From Paenibacillus sp. G2S3 (GTDB taxonomy: Bacteria > Bacillota > Bacilli > Paenibacillales > Paenibacillaceae), in NCBI RefSeq assembly GCF_030123105.1, contig NZ_CP126095.1, positions 5,456,001-5,520,000 on the forward strand: DNA of 64,000 nt, written 5' to 3'. Below are positions 36,082 through 45,990 of the stretch, in pieces. The position numbers and the translations under genes are program-made. The notes under the pieces were generated by a model. It saw only the letters and a list, made by a program, of their open reading frames with translations. It ran no database searches and had not been told where the DNA came from. The stretch's first letter is position 1, and the number at the start of each line of letters is the position of its first letter.

Positions 36082-37764
36082 TTATTGACCTTGATTCTGT
36101 ATATGGGTCCTTGTCATACGGAAATCTTGCGGAGTTGTTTCGTTCTGCTTCTTGAAGAAGCGAATAAAGGCAAGCGCTGAGTTGTACCCCAGAGCAGCAG
36201 CAATTTCATTCACTTTCATCGATGTGTTGAGCAGCATATCTTTGGCGATCAGATTACGATAGTCGTTCACATATTTAGATAACCCCATTCCAGTGATTTG
36301 CTTATAAAGTCGGGACAAATACGATGGATTCAAGCTCACGTAATCGGCCAGCGCATTTAAGGAAATATCAGTGGAAATATGTTCTTCAATATATCGATGT
36401 ACCTTATTCACGACTTCTGTCGGTAATTGCGTACCCCGCAGCGCATTCCACTCGAAGAAGCAATCCGCCATTTGCGAGAAGTATTGAATCAGCTCCGACC
36501 ATGATGCGGAATCTCCATAGCGATATAACTTATCCAGATCCATCAGCGTATTGATGTAATCCCGAATTTCCCGATTCTTATGGATATAGAACAGAAAAAT
36601 AGCTGAAAGCGAATGATACAGTTCGATCTTCCGCCCATTTGGCGAATCCTCATCATTCCAAATGGACGTTAGTTCGGCATACAGCTTGTTGAATTGCTCC
36701 CGATGATTATTCTCGAGACAAGACATCAGCAATTGAACACGGGCGTGATAGAAGGCATCGTGGTAGTTCCCGTTCACATCACCGTTCACTTCTCTTTGAA
36801 TGTCTTTATCGGTCAATATGACCTCATTAAATAATCCATGTCCTTGTACCAGGCCGTATTTGATCGAGTGAAACCGATCAGATATGTTATCCCATGTCGT
36901 TGCTTCACCTCCAAGGAGGAAAGAAACCGATAGACTCAGCAATTGCTTGCAATTTCCCTGTACAGTCTCCAGAATACCGCTCGTATAACGATGAGCTCTG
37001 AGCCAATCCTGATCCCCGTATTCGATAGACGATCCATCCGGGATTTTCGGTTGAATCATCCAGACGATTTTGGATAACTCGAATACAACGGAATAGCATC
37101 TGACCTGCATGGACAAATACTCATCGCAAATGTTCTGTACGGCGTAAGTCAATAACGCTTTATCCGGCGTCGTGAACATTTCTTTCCATGCGTCTACCCT
37201 GCCTATGAGCAAGTAAACCGGCAATGTCGCATCAAGCCGGATATCGATTTCTTTGAACGCCTGCTTTAATTGGCTATCCGATACATGCTTGCCTTGAAAG
37301 AGCTCCCACACATACTCTTTTTGCAGGGAGGGCAATGCCAGTCTCATTTTGGATTGTGCTCTAGCGATCATCTGTTCTTGGTTATTTTCTTCTTCAATTT
37401 TCTCAATCGCCCGTTCTACGGACTGAATAATTTTCTCATCACTTTCGACCTTCAGAATATAATCGAACCCACCGTACGTAATTGCGCTCTTAGCATAATG
37501 AAAATCATTGTATCCTGTTAAGAAAATAACTTTGCAGGCCGGCCACTGGGATTTGATTTCCCGAAGCAGCTCAATCCCTTCCAGTCCAGGCATCTTAATG
37601 TCGGAAATCACGATATCAATACGATGATGAGACAGTACCTCCAGTGCTTCTTCACCTGAATACGCCTTCATAACCTCGAGTTGTAAATGATCGGTCTCAT
37701 TGAATAGCTCCAGAAGACCATCGACAATAATGGGAAGGTCATCGACGATTAGCAGTCGGTACAT
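36082..37764 (-). CDS. AraC-type response regulator (YesN-like)
   Basis: 560 residues: receiver domain with phospho-acceptor Asp55 (VISDIKMPG) and a conserved Lys in DYILKVESD. A long middle region follows (about 130-440), then an AraC-type double helix-turn-helix at the end (YIEEHISTDISLNALADYVSLNPSYLSRLYKQITGMGLSKYV, IAAALGYNSALAFIRFFKKQNETTPQDFR). It pairs with the sensor kinase whose gene precedes it. Such pairs usually activate the adjacent importer genes. Confidence 0.93.
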   Translation of the reverse strand: MYRLLIVDDLPIIVDGLLELFNETDHLQLEVMKAYSGEEALEVLSHHRIDIVISDIKMPGLEGIELLREIKSQWPACKVIFLTGYNDFHYAKSAITYGGFDYILKVESDEKIIQSVERAIEKIEEENNQEQMIARAQSKMRLALPSLQKEYVWELFQGKHVSDSQLKQAFKEIDIRLDATLPVYLLIGRVDAWKEMFTTPDKALLTYAVQNICDEYLSMQVRCYSVVFELSKIVWMIQPKIPDGSSIEYGDQDWLRAHRYTSGILETVQGNCKQLLSLSVSFLLGGEATTWDNISDRFHSIKYGLVQGHGLFNEVILTDKDIQREVNGDVNGNYHDAFYHARVQLLMSCLENNHREQFNKLYAELTSIWNDEDSPNGRKIELYHSLSAIFLFYIHKNREIRDYINTLMDLDKLYRYGDSASWSELIQYFSQMADCFFEWNALRGTQLPTEVVNKVHRYIEEHISTDISLNALADYVSLNPSYLSRLYKQITGMGLSKYVNDYRNLIAKDMLLNTSMKVNEIAAALGYNSALAFIRFFKKQNETTPQDFRMTRTHIQNQGQ

Positions 37765-37777
37765 ACTGATTCCTCCT

Positions 37778-39511
37778 CTAGTTCGCGCTCAGATTGATTC
37801 TTACTTGAAGTCCACCAAGAGCAGAACGTGACACTGTAATGCCATATTCCTCACCGTACCGCAGCTGTATTCTGCGATGCACATTTATGATTCCGGTTGT
37901 TTCCTCCATCCGAGTGGTGGATTGACGCAGTCGCTTCTGAAGCTGTGCGATCTCCGCATCGGAGATGCTTCGGCCATTATCTTCGACATAGATGGAGAAT
38001 ACATCGCCCACCCGCTCACAATGAACCCATAGCTCACCCTGCTGAATCATATTACCCAAGGCATGCTTATAAGCATTTTCGATGATCGGCTGCAGAATCA
38101 GCCTCGGCACGAAGAGATCGGGAACATCACCTTCGAACTTGACTTGAATACGGTCTCCGTAACATATGGTTTGCATGTCTACATACGTACGAGAATGATT
38201 GACCTCCAGCCCCAGCGGAATATCATCCTCGTCATCGCGAGTAATGAACTGAAAATATTGTCCGATGTACAGGCAGAATTGATAAGCCTTTTCCTTCTGA
38301 TTCTCGGATTTAATTAACCGGCACAATACAAAAAAACAATTATATAAAAAATGAGGATTAATTTGCGATTGCAATCGTTTCAGTTCGGAACGCTGGTTCC
38401 TGATTTGCTGCTCGTAATTTTCCTCGATTAGTGTTTTCAAGGATCGGATCGTATTATTAAAAGCTTGGTACAAATACCCGAACTCATCGGCTCCACGATC
38501 GATCACGATCGGTTCCAGCCTATTCTGCTGAACGCGCCGAAAGGAATGCACAAGCTTCATTAATGGGCGATAGATAAATCGTAATAGAAAGTAGGAGAAG
38601 AACACGACAATACCCACAGCTAGCGCGCAAGCCCACCAGAACAATGTTCGATAGATCTCAAGAGAACCCAAGATCGTCTCTTCGGGAATGCACATAATCG
38701 AATAGGAATTCCAGAGACTGGAGTATTTATATACTGTAAGAAACCGCTTACCATTATACATAATCGTTTCGTATCCTTCGTCTTTTTGCAATTCCCGCTT
38801 ATCCGCAGCGAAGGATTTCATTTGTTCCAGCAGTTCCGGATCCATGTTACTCTCGATCTCCCAACCACGTTCCAGATTGAGCAATACGCTCTGTCCACCA
38901 CGCGAGCTGCCGATTTGAGATAACGTTTCTCTGATTTTGGTAGTCGATAATTCAACCGCAACGATATAAATCGGATTTTTAACGGTGTTAATGGGGTATT
39001 GCATGGAAATAAATAATCGATCGTTCCAGTAAATGAAAGGTTCTTCGTATAATCTCTTGTTTTGCTGCATAGAAGCATATTCCTGCTTATTCATCGAAGT
39101 TTCAAATTTATTGCTAAGAATCGTTCGGTCGATAAGAGGGATATACGCCCTTGCTTCTTGAATAAATGGACTTGAGTTCTTCATCAATTCAAGCCGTCTT
39201 TGGATATCTAATATTTTTTGCGCACGATCGTAATAACTCATGTAATTGCCTGTAGTTGCAATTTCCATCAAGTCTTTGTCCATCACATAGTTCGGCAAAT
39301 AACGGCTGATCCGGTCTGCTTCCTTGTCGAGTGAATCCAGATAAAAGCGAGTCGTATTTAGAATAGACTCGGAAATTTCACTCCGAATATTGTCCGAACC
39401 CTTCTCATTAATCAACCAGGTAATCGCCATGAGCGGAAACAAGGCTGCCAGAAAGGCAGCCATTATTTTCTGGAATATAGAGGAATCTTTAATCAAGAAT
39501 CGGATTTTCAT
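37778..39511 (-). CDS. Sensor histidine kinase (YesM-like)
   Basis: 577 residues: helix 1 (about 14-33), an extracellular sensor of about 250 residues, helix 2 (about 285-305) and a HAMP linker. The His_kinase domain has the phospho-acceptor histidine in SQINPHFLYNCFFVL, and an ATPase domain follows with LILQPIIENAYKHAL. It likely senses an extracellular sugar, perhaps together with the neighbouring binding protein. It comes 46 bases after the permease gene. Confidence 0.93.
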   Translation of the reverse strand: MKIRFLIKDSSIFQKIMAAFLAALFPLMAITWLINEKGSDNIRSEISESILNTTRFYLDSLDKEADRISRYLPNYVMDKDLMEIATTGNYMSYYDRAQKILDIQRRLELMKNSSPFIQEARAYIPLIDRTILSNKFETSMNKQEYASMQQNKRLYEEPFIYWNDRLFISMQYPINTVKNPIYIVAVELSTTKIRETLSQIGSSRGGQSVLLNLERGWEIESNMDPELLEQMKSFAADKRELQKDEGYETIMYNGKRFLTVYKYSSLWNSYSIMCIPEETILGSLEIYRTLFWWACALAVGIVVFFSYFLLRFIYRPLMKLVHSFRRVQQNRLEPIVIDRGADEFGYLYQAFNNTIRSLKTLIEENYEQQIRNQRSELKRLQSQINPHFLYNCFFVLCRLIKSENQKEKAYQFCLYIGQYFQFITRDDEDDIPLGLEVNHSRTYVDMQTICYGDRIQVKFEGDVPDLFVPRLILQPIIENAYKHALGNMIQQGELWVHCERVGDVFSIYVEDNGRSISDAEIAQLQKRLRQSTTRMEETTGIINVHRRIQLRYGEEYGITVSRSALGGLQVRINLSAN

Positions 39512-39556
39512 CGTTTGTTCTCCTGCAATGCAATGTCTTAGTTTGAGTGCCCTATT

Positions 39557-40441
39557 TTATTCTTTGACACTCCCCATCACAATTCCTTTAATGAAGAACC
39601 GCTGCAAGAACGGATACACGATTAGAATCGGAAATGCTGCTACGAAAATTTGAGCGGCTCTGCTCGTACGATCGGACAATTTGAGCATTAATTCTGCCCT
39701 CTCAGGTTTAATAAAGCGGAAATCCATTTTGATAATGATCGTCTGCAGGAAGGTCTGCAGCGGATAATTCTCGGGATGATTCATGTAAATCATACCGTCA
39801 AACCAGCTATTCCAATGCCCCACCATGGTGAAAAGACCTGTCGTTGCCAATGCCGGCAACGATAGCGGCACATATATTTTCCATAAGGTAGTAAATTGAC
39901 CCGCTCCATCGAGTAGCGAAGATTCCTCAAGTTCTTTGGGCAGACTGCGATAGAAATTCAGCAGAAGAATAACGTTGAACACCGTGACCGCTCCTGGCAG
40001 CACCAAAGCCCAGATGGTATCAAGCATCCCAAGGTTCTTCACGGTTAAATAGTTTGGAATAAGCCCGCCACTGAATAAAATCGTGAATACGAAGAACCAT
40101 GAATAGTAGGTCCGCAGCCGAAATTGGCGAGAATCTTTGGATAATGGATAGGCCGTGATAATTGTAAGGAACATGCTGATTGTCGTTCCCATAAGGACCC
40201 GCTGAATCGATACCCAGAATGCGCGTAAATATTCAGGTTTTCCAAATACGTTAGCATAAGCAGCCGTTGTGAATTCAACTGGCCACAGGATGACTTTTCC
40301 GGCGGATGCTGCCTGCCCGGAGCTGAACGACAGCGCCAAAATATGAATAATAGGCATGAGGCATAACAAAGATACGGATGCCAGAAAAATGAAATTACAT
40401 ATCAAAAACAATTTCCTTCCGAATGATCTGTCAGTACGCAC
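39557..40441 (-). CDS. Carbohydrate ABC transporter permease (LplC-like)
   Basis: 294 residues, six helices, loop LEESSLLDGAGQFTTLWKIYVPLSLPALAT (a serine-leucine variant of the EAA motif). The start is GTG after AAGGGAG. It forms the membrane part together with the LplB-like protein before it. Confidence 0.92.
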   Translation of the reverse strand: MRTDRSFGRKLFLICNFIFLASVSLLCLMPIIHILALSFSSGQAASAGKVILWPVEFTTAAYANVFGKPEYLRAFWVSIQRVLMGTTISMFLTIITAYPLSKDSRQFRLRTYYSWFFVFTILFSGGLIPNYLTVKNLGMLDTIWALVLPGAVTVFNVILLLNFYRSLPKELEESSLLDGAGQFTTLWKIYVPLSLPALATTGLFTMVGHWNSWFDGMIYMNHPENYPLQTFLQTIIIKMDFRFIKPERAELMLKLSDRTSRAAQIFVAAFPILIVYPFLQRFFIKGIVMGSVKE

Positions 40442-40475
40442 GATGTGTCTCCCTTCTGAATTACCGCTGATTGCA

Positions 40476-41381
40476 TTAGAAAATGCGGTAATTCGCTACA
40501 CGATAGGCTAAGATATAGGACATAGATACGAATACGAAAGAGATGACGGATTTCAGTAGTCCTACGGCCGTAGCGAAACCGAACTGTGCTTGCTCAATCC
40601 CCATACGATATACGAAGGTATCGATAATATCCGCGCTCTCATAGACCGGAGGACTGTATAGATTGAAGATTTGATCAAATCCGGCATTCAGTACATTCCC
40701 GATACTAAGCGTAAACATGAGAACGATAATAGGAAGCATCCCCGGCAGCGTCACATGTAACGTCTGCTTAAAGCGTCCTGCGCCGTCGATCTCCGCTGCC
40801 TCGTACAGTGACGGATTAATACCGGTAAGCGCAGCCAGATAGACAATCGTACCAAATCCGAACTCTTTCCATACATCCGATATGACCATGACATAAGGGA
40901 ACCATTTATTGTCTCCCAGGAAAAAAACAGGGTTGATACCAAACAAGCCAAGCACTTGATTGAGAATACCGGAAGATGGAGACAATACATCGATTAGAAT
41001 ACCGCTTAACAAGACCCATGATAGAAAATGCGGCAAGTACACGAGCGTCTGGAAGGTCCGTTTGACCCATTCTTTCCGCAGCTCATTCAGCAGTATCGCT
41101 ATGGTGACCGGAACGACCATGCCTGCTACAATTTTCATCACCGCAATGTATACTGTATTGAAGAATATCCGGCCGATATCGGGGTAATCCATCAGTAACT
41201 GAAAGTTTTTAAGACCAATAAATGGTGAGCCGAACAATCCTTTATTCGGTACGTATTTCTGAAAGGCCATCATAATGCCGGCCATCGGGATATAACTGAA
41301 GATGAGGACCAATACGATCCCAGGAACCAACATCAAGTGAAGCGGCCACTCCCTTTTCCATATACGCGTTAATACATTCAT
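40476..41381 (-). CDS. ABC transporter permease (LplB-like)
   Basis: About 301 residues with the family N-terminus (WPLHLMLVPGIVLVLIFSYIPMAGIMMAFQKY) and the loop LYEAAEIDGAGRFKQTLHVTLPGMLP. I prefer the second ATG (MNVLTRIW), as the first directly touches the GAGGTGG site. LplB-type permeases import oligosaccharides or simple sugars together with LipO-type lipoproteins. Confidence 0.92.
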   Translation of the reverse strand: MNVLTRIWKREWPLHLMLVPGIVLVLIFSYIPMAGIMMAFQKYVPNKGLFGSPFIGLKNFQLLMDYPDIGRIFFNTVYIAVMKIVAGMVVPVTIAILLNELRKEWVKRTFQTLVYLPHFLSWVLLSGILIDVLSPSSGILNQVLGLFGINPVFFLGDNKWFPYVMVISDVWKEFGFGTIVYLAALTGINPSLYEAAEIDGAGRFKQTLHVTLPGMLPIIVLMFTLSIGNVLNAGFDQIFNLYSPPVYESADIIDTFVYRMGIEQAQFGFATAVGLLKSVISFVFVSMSYILAYRVANYRIF

Positions 41382-41470
41382 GCCATCCACCTCGCTATAG
41401 AACTAAAAATGAAGAACTAGGTTAAAGAAAAGAGAGGTCGTTTGTGTCCAACCCCTCGATTCTCCTGCTA

Positions 41471-43135
41471 TCATTGTTTGTTAGTCGCGTACCATTCATT
41501 GACTTCTTTGGTCATTTCGTCGCCGCCAAGCTTTTTCCACTCTTCTACGAATTTATCGAATTCATCCACGGATACTTGATTCATCATAATCTTGAAGTAT
41601 ACTTCATCCCGCTTCTTCTTCAGGATTTCTTGTCGATCTGCCATGGTTGGAGTCGGTGCGCCGTAGAATTTGTTTTGTAGGTACTGTTTATTGTTCTGAA
41701 TTTCAGGAACAAGTGAATATGCACCTTTTGGACCTGAGATCAGATATTCCCACCACATGTTGATATCGGTACCATCAACATACTTCATGGCACGCTCGTA
41801 ACGAGTTTTTTGATCTTTCGTCTCCAAAATGCTCTCGTCTTTGTTCTCGATCGCTTTTGGCAATATTTCACCGTTATTATCCTTTTGTTTACCAACACGA
41901 AGCGGGCTTAGAAGCCAGTAGTTGTTCCCTTTCTCCTTCAGGTCTTTACCATACTCATACACTTTCTGTTCTGGCGTCGGATGATTATCCACGACAATCC
42001 AATGATTCAGCAATTTAATAACGCCTTCCGGATGCTTCGCTTGCTTGGAGATAACATAATATTCGTCAACACCCAAACCTATCTGCGATAGTGCAGGTTC
42101 GCTATCCACCGATGGAATCGGGAATACGCCCCACTCTTGTACGACTTTACCATCCTTTACTGCGCCTTTAGCGAGCTGAGCCGGTACCCAAGACTGGCCG
42201 TATACGATACCTGCGTTGTTGTTATAGAGGAGCTCTGCTGCTTTCTCCACATCTTTAACGACGAACTCAGGATCAATTAATCCTTTCTTGAACATTTCCT
42301 GCAGCGCCTTAAGTGCGTCTTTCACTTGAGGCTGAATGTCACTGTTGACCAAATTGCCATTTCCGTCTTCCATCCAAAGATTTTCATAAGCATGGTAACT
42401 ATTCAAGAATGCTATTAGTCCTGTAACAGCTGTGGACTGGTTGTTAAATGGATCTTTGCTAATTACAATTCCATACGGTTTCCCAGTGCCGCCTGGATCT
42501 TTTGTTTTGAACGCTTCGGCGATCGTCAAGAGATCCGCCATCGTCTTCGGTTCCGGCAGGTTCAATTTCTTCAGCCAGTCCGTGCGTACATAGAGGAACT
42601 GATACTGGTACGGATTATAAGAACTTGGAATCCCCATGAGTTTACCGTCGAAAGTGGCGGTCTTCAGTTGCATTCCGCCATCCATCGACAAGAATTTCTT
42701 CGTCTCATCCGTCGCATTCTTGTCATATACGTCCGTGATATCCATAATCATATCCGCTTCGGTCAGCTCTTTCAGCTGTGTAGCATTAACCTTCATGAAG
42801 TCCGGAAGATCATTGGAGGCGATGGACATCTTCACTTTTTCCTTGAATTGAACGTCATCGGCGGACACCCATTTATTCGTGAGCTTCACGCCGATATCTT
42901 TCTCATACGCATCATAGACCGAGTTCTTCTCAAAGCTTTCGCCATCATCGAATTTGAGATACTGATCGCTTGCCGAAACTGTTGAAACTTCAATCACTTC
43001 ATTTTTTTGTTCCACAGATTTCTCAGGCTGCTTCTCAGGCTGCTTCTCCCCTTCATTTGTGGTTTTGCCGCATGCCGTGATAGTTAAACTTAGGATCAAT
43101 GCGACGATCAGAAGTATTCTACTTTTTTTCTTCAT
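41471..43135 (-). CDS. Extracellular solute-binding lipoprotein (LipO-like)
   Basis: About 554 residues: lipobox ITACGK, then a charged linker and a large binding domain (KLTNKWVSADDVQFKEKVKMSIASNDLPDFMKV, SYNPYQYQFLYVRTDWLKKLNLPEPKTM, YGQSWVPAQLA). The start MKKKSRILL follows GGAGGGG. It is the first gene of the operon with the permeases, sensor, regulator and dehydrogenase. The substrate is unknown. Confidence 0.92.
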   Translation of the reverse strand: MKKKSRILLIVALILSLTITACGKTTNEGEKQPEKQPEKSVEQKNEVIEVSTVSASDQYLKFDDGESFEKNSVYDAYEKDIGVKLTNKWVSADDVQFKEKVKMSIASNDLPDFMKVNATQLKELTEADMIMDITDVYDKNATDETKKFLSMDGGMQLKTATFDGKLMGIPSSYNPYQYQFLYVRTDWLKKLNLPEPKTMADLLTIAEAFKTKDPGGTGKPYGIVISKDPFNNQSTAVTGLIAFLNSYHAYENLWMEDGNGNLVNSDIQPQVKDALKALQEMFKKGLIDPEFVVKDVEKAAELLYNNNAGIVYGQSWVPAQLAKGAVKDGKVVQEWGVFPIPSVDSEPALSQIGLGVDEYYVISKQAKHPEGVIKLLNHWIVVDNHPTPEQKVYEYGKDLKEKGNNYWLLSPLRVGKQKDNNGEILPKAIENKDESILETKDQKTRYERAMKYVDGTDINMWWEYLISGPKGAYSLVPEIQNNKQYLQNKFYGAPTPTMADRQEILKKKRDEVYFKIMMNQVSVDEFDKFVEEWKKLGGDEMTKEVNEWYATNKQ

Positions 43136-43359
43136 ATTACCCCTCCACATTGTCTCAAAATAGGTCGTGCATCTACTTCATGCAGCTTCTCTTCCTAGTT
43201 CTAGTATAGGAAAGGGAATGACCCCCATCTATATACTAGTCTTTACTTTCGTATACACCTCTTGACTACTGCCAGGCTTGTCCCTAGAACGCACAAGAGA
43301 GAGGGAGTCTCCCCTAGGTTAGGTTGACTCCCCCTTCGCTTCGTTGAATTTTCATTTCT

Positions 43360-44334
43360 TCATTTTTCGATAAACCTAAGCGCACGTTCAGATTGATATT
43401 TAGCTAGACCTTTTGCGAATTGTTGATCGGGAAATCCTCTATGCTGTAGCTTTAAACCCGCTGAAGTTAATGATATATGGTGATGCAATTGATAAAATAA
43501 CAGCCTATCCGGATCAAGCTTATCGTTCTTAAGATACCGATAGAAATCTCCAAATCGCATCTCCAAAAAACTATGCTCATGCTCAATATCAAAGAACGCT
43601 GCTCCTTCGATATCGATCAGAAAGGGCTCCAGCTTATCATTAACCAATACATGGTCAGGGCCCAGTTCCCCATGAATAAATCCATACTGCTTTCTAGGCT
43701 TAATTCTTGACTCAAGCTCATACAACTTATCGAGCAGTTTACTTTGATTAGACCCGATCTTCTCCACATGCTGAGAGGCATAAGCTAGCTGTACTTTCGC
43801 ATTTTCCATTTGTAATGAATGACATTTTTCTGTACTGATCTCGTTAGCATTGGCTTTCCCAAAAAACTGCCTTTCGGTGGTATGCATAGTAGTAAGCATA
43901 TCCCCCAACTGCTGAAACACTTTATCTTGAGCAGCTAACTCGGAATGTTTGAAAAAGGTTTCTGCCTTACGTCCATCTATATATTCAACAAGCGCATAAT
44001 CAAATGGGTAACGATCTCTTTCCTTGTTCAGATCATAAAGTGCTGGGGTCTGAATTCCATGTTGTGTTAAATACTTATTGTTTAATTCAAACAAATCACT
44101 TCCATAGGACTGTTCATTTATATCTTCATTCGCTTTTTCTTCTTCAAAATAATTCATGGAAAGATCCCACACATACAAAACGCAGGAAAATCCATTACTG
44201 CACTCAATCTTGTAGACCACCTTTTGTGCGCCACCATGCATTCGTGAAACACGAGTAACTAAATAACTGGTGCCAAAAATCCGTCTAATATAATCCTGTA
44301 AGTCGGCCTGATCGAGATGATAGGTAACGTCCAT
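43360..44334 (-). CDS. Aminoglycoside phosphotransferase-fold kinase
   Basis: About 324 residues with the APH/choline kinase fold: KVVYKIECSNGFSCVLYVWD (ATP-binding lysine region), FDYALVEYIDGRKAETFF, the catalytic loop GFIHGELGPDHVLVND and metal-binding FLIDIEGAAFFDIEHE. In the catalytic loop Glu-Leu-Gly replaces the usual Asp-x-x-x-x-N start (HGELGPDHVLV). The substrate is unknown; resistance should not be assumed. It lies at the left edge of the cassette-like array and is followed upstream by the first repeat box. Confidence 0.85.
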   Translation of the reverse strand: MDVTYHLDQADLQDYIRRIFGTSYLVTRVSRMHGGAQKVVYKIECSNGFSCVLYVWDLSMNYFEEEKANEDINEQSYGSDLFELNNKYLTQHGIQTPALYDLNKERDRYPFDYALVEYIDGRKAETFFKHSELAAQDKVFQQLGDMLTTMHTTERQFFGKANANEISTEKCHSLQMENAKVQLAYASQHVEKIGSNQSKLLDKLYELESRIKPRKQYGFIHGELGPDHVLVNDKLEPFLIDIEGAAFFDIEHEHSFLEMRFGDFYRYLKNDKLDPDRLLFYQLHHHISLTSAGLKLQHRGFPDQQFAKGLAKYQSERALRFIEK

Positions 44335-44458
44335 TAACAACACTCCATTTATTAAGTTTTGCCGGCTTCACAATAGTAAATAAAATCCAGCCCAAAGTAT
44401 AGACTTTTTCTTTCTGATCAATTATGATGTTGAATAAGGTCTTGAAAAAAATAAGCAT

Positions 44459-44566
44459 ACAAAAAGCCTTTGGATTTTATTCCAAAAGGCTTTTTTTTGA
44501 TGAAAATTCTAGCCAATCCAACCCTTAAGTTATTTATAATTACTCAACTATCGTGTCCCGTTAGTA
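44459..44566. repeat. Array box 1 (hairpin plus core)
   Basis: A strong hairpin with A/T tails (AAAAAGCCTTTGGA / TTCCAAAAGGCTTTTT, 44459-44500) is followed by a core of the second type (AACTATCGTGTCCCGTTAGT, 44546-44565). The left core is missing. The core ends four bases before the HIT gene stop. The hairpin can also end transcripts on both strands. Confidence 0.75.
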
Positions 44567-44569
44567 TAA

Positions 44570-44905
44570 TCAACTCTTGTTCAAAGACTGACCAAAGACT
44601 GCGTGAAAATGAAGATGTTTAGAATCTTGGTATTTCCCCAAATTTGTTATCACTTTACAAGCCCCATGTTCTGAAACGATTTGTGCAGCTATCTTCTTTA
44701 CAATATCCATAATCTCAATTAACAGGGCATTATCTCCTTCTTCTAAAGAAATCAGTGATGGAATATGTCTTTTCGGAATTACTACAATATGCACTGGATA
44801 GAATGGACGAGTATGGTGCTATGCGAGTACATTATTTGTTTCCAATACTTTTTGTACAGGTGTTCGTCCACTTAAAACCTCTTCGCAATAAAAATCCTCA
44901 GTCAT
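44570..44905 (-). pseudogene. HIT family protein gene interrupted by an in-frame TAG
   Basis: The frame opens at ATG (44905) with MTEDFYCEEVLSGRTPVQKVLETNNVLA, then a TAG at 44821-44819. It continues without shift as HHTRPFYPVHIVVIPKRHIPSL to the HIT triad HLHFHAVFG. Both halves match one ordinary HIT protein of about 112 residues, so a single nonsense change (for example TTT or TAT to TAG) explains it. A 74-residue product from the GTG at 44794 would keep the histidine triad but lose the first strands. HIT proteins hydrolyse nucleotide derivatives. The unit lies between boxes 1 and 2. Confidence 0.85.
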
Positions 44906-44955
44906 GACTATCCCCTCCACATCATTTCCCATTTTTTTGATATTTGTTACATTTC

Positions 44956-45036
44956 GTCAATATCCTACCCAATAGTTAACACCAAGCGGAGCAGCTGTCG
45001 CGGCATTCTGTTATGCTATCGTTCCCCGTTAGTTCA
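44956..45036. repeat. Array box 2
   Basis: A degenerate first core (CAATATCCTACCCAATAGTTAAC, 44959-44981) lies about 35 bases before a good second core (CTATCGTTCCCCGTTAGTTCAA, 45016-45036). The stem between them is weak. It separates the HIT unit from the nucleotidyltransferase unit. Confidence 0.65.
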
Positions 45037-45089
45037 ATAGTCTTATGTTTTAATTAGAGTCGCTGCTTATAGTTGTGAGGCTTGCCGAA

Positions 45090-45182
45090 CCGCTAATGCA
45101 ATGACGTCCCGACGGGCTTAGGGGGCTGGATGTGGTCACTCGCTTCTCAGAGTGACCCGGAGCGTCAATATGTTGTTAGCCG
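45090..45182. repeat. GC-rich attC-like foldable segment next to the nucleotidyltransferase gene
   Basis: The ends can pair in nested steps: GCTAA (45092) with TTAGC (45176), TGACG (45102) with CGTCA (about 45163), and a perfect inner stem GGTCACTC / GAGTGACC (45134-45157). Base composition is clearly richer in GC than the neighbouring gene. The layout recalls integron attC sites, but its ends do not fully match the attC consensus. Confidence 0.45.
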
Positions 45183-45192
45183 AAGGAAGTTC
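45175..45192. repeat. Left arm of an 18-bp inverted repeat flanking the nucleotidyltransferase gene
   Basis: GTTAGCCGAAGGAAGTTC matches the inverse of 45964-45981 in 17 of 18 positions. It includes the stop codon of the gene. Confidence 0.7.
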
Positions 45193-45943
45193 TGGAAGCA
45201 GCCATTGCATTTAAGGCGTTCTCAAAATAGCTATATACTTCATCTGCAATTCCCAGAAACTCTTCAACAAGTACATTACTATCCAAGTAACAAGCATACA
45301 GATAATCAACTAAAGCGGAGTCAATCTCACAATAGTTTAATATGGCATTCTTCATCTTAATAATGTCATCTTGCCATACACCTGTATCTTCTAAAACCAA
45401 AGAGTATAATGCACGAATTAATCTCTTAGAGTAACCTTTAATATATCTAGTTTTCATTGTGTTATCATTAGCATTAGAAAGTAAACTATGTATACGATCT
45501 ACTTCCTCCTTGGTCTCTGTATTTAAGTCTAAAATGAACTCTGGAGAAATAATTATCGGTGGTACTTTTTCACCAACGTCATGACCATATATGCAAACAC
45601 AAATTATCTTTACCCAAAAACCCCACTCATTTGGTTTACTTAGTACATCGTCAATCGAGCAAATTATCGTATCAATCTTAGTTACTACTGGATATTCTTC
45701 CAAAAGCCTGTCTTTAATATTTGACAATCTTTCGTAATCAATATCTTTGGGATTTACACATACAATAGTAAAGTCTGCATCTGACTTAAAAGGTTTAGCA
45801 GTTCCTTTTGGAATCGAGCCACACATATAAATGCTATGAATCTTACCTTTAAATTCGGTAAGTATATTATCTATATACTTATCAACAAAATCCTTATATT
45901 CACTTTGTATTACAATTCTATTTATAACTTTTTCTAATATCAT
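45176..45943 (-). CDS. Nucleotidyltransferase domain protein (aminoglycoside adenylyltransferase-like)
   Basis: 255 residues. The pol-beta type motif is clear: CGSIPKGTAKPFKSDADFTIV, with Gly42-Ser43 and metal-binding Asp55 and Asp57. The rest resembles the DUF4111-like C-terminal part of antibiotic adenylyltransferases, but the substrate is unknown. The gene is AT-rich and is flanked by 18-bp inverted repeats, with the repeat arm carrying its stop codon. This implies it moved as a unit. Confidence 0.85.
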   Translation of the reverse strand: MILEKVINRIVIQSEYKDFVDKYIDNILTEFKGKIHSIYMCGSIPKGTAKPFKSDADFTIVCVNPKDIDYERLSNIKDRLLEEYPVVTKIDTIICSIDDVLSKPNEWGFWVKIICVCIYGHDVGEKVPPIIISPEFILDLNTETKEEVDRIHSLLSNANDNTMKTRYIKGYSKRLIRALYSLVLEDTGVWQDDIIKMKNAILNYCEIDSALVDYLYACYLDSNVLVEEFLGIADEVYSYFENALNAMAASRTSFG

Positions 45944-45963
45944 ATAGACTCCTCCTAAACTAA

Positions 45964-45981
45964 GAACTTCTTTCGGCTAAC
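45964..45981. repeat. Right arm of the inverted repeat flanking the nucleotidyltransferase gene
   Basis: GAACTTCTTTCGGCTAAC, the inverse of the left arm with one mismatch. It lies 20 bases upstream of the start codon. Confidence 0.7.
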
Positions 45982-45990
45982 GTCTTTTTT

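Noticed and set aside
43270..43315. Terminator from GGGAGTC / GACTCCC upstream of the LipO-like gene
   Set aside because: The stem exists but no T-run follows on either strand and its place is not clearly after a gene.
43360..44334. Naming the APH-fold gene as an antibiotic resistance gene
   Set aside because: The fold is shared with many kinases of unrelated substrates and the catalytic loop is atypical; no specific resistance family was recognised.
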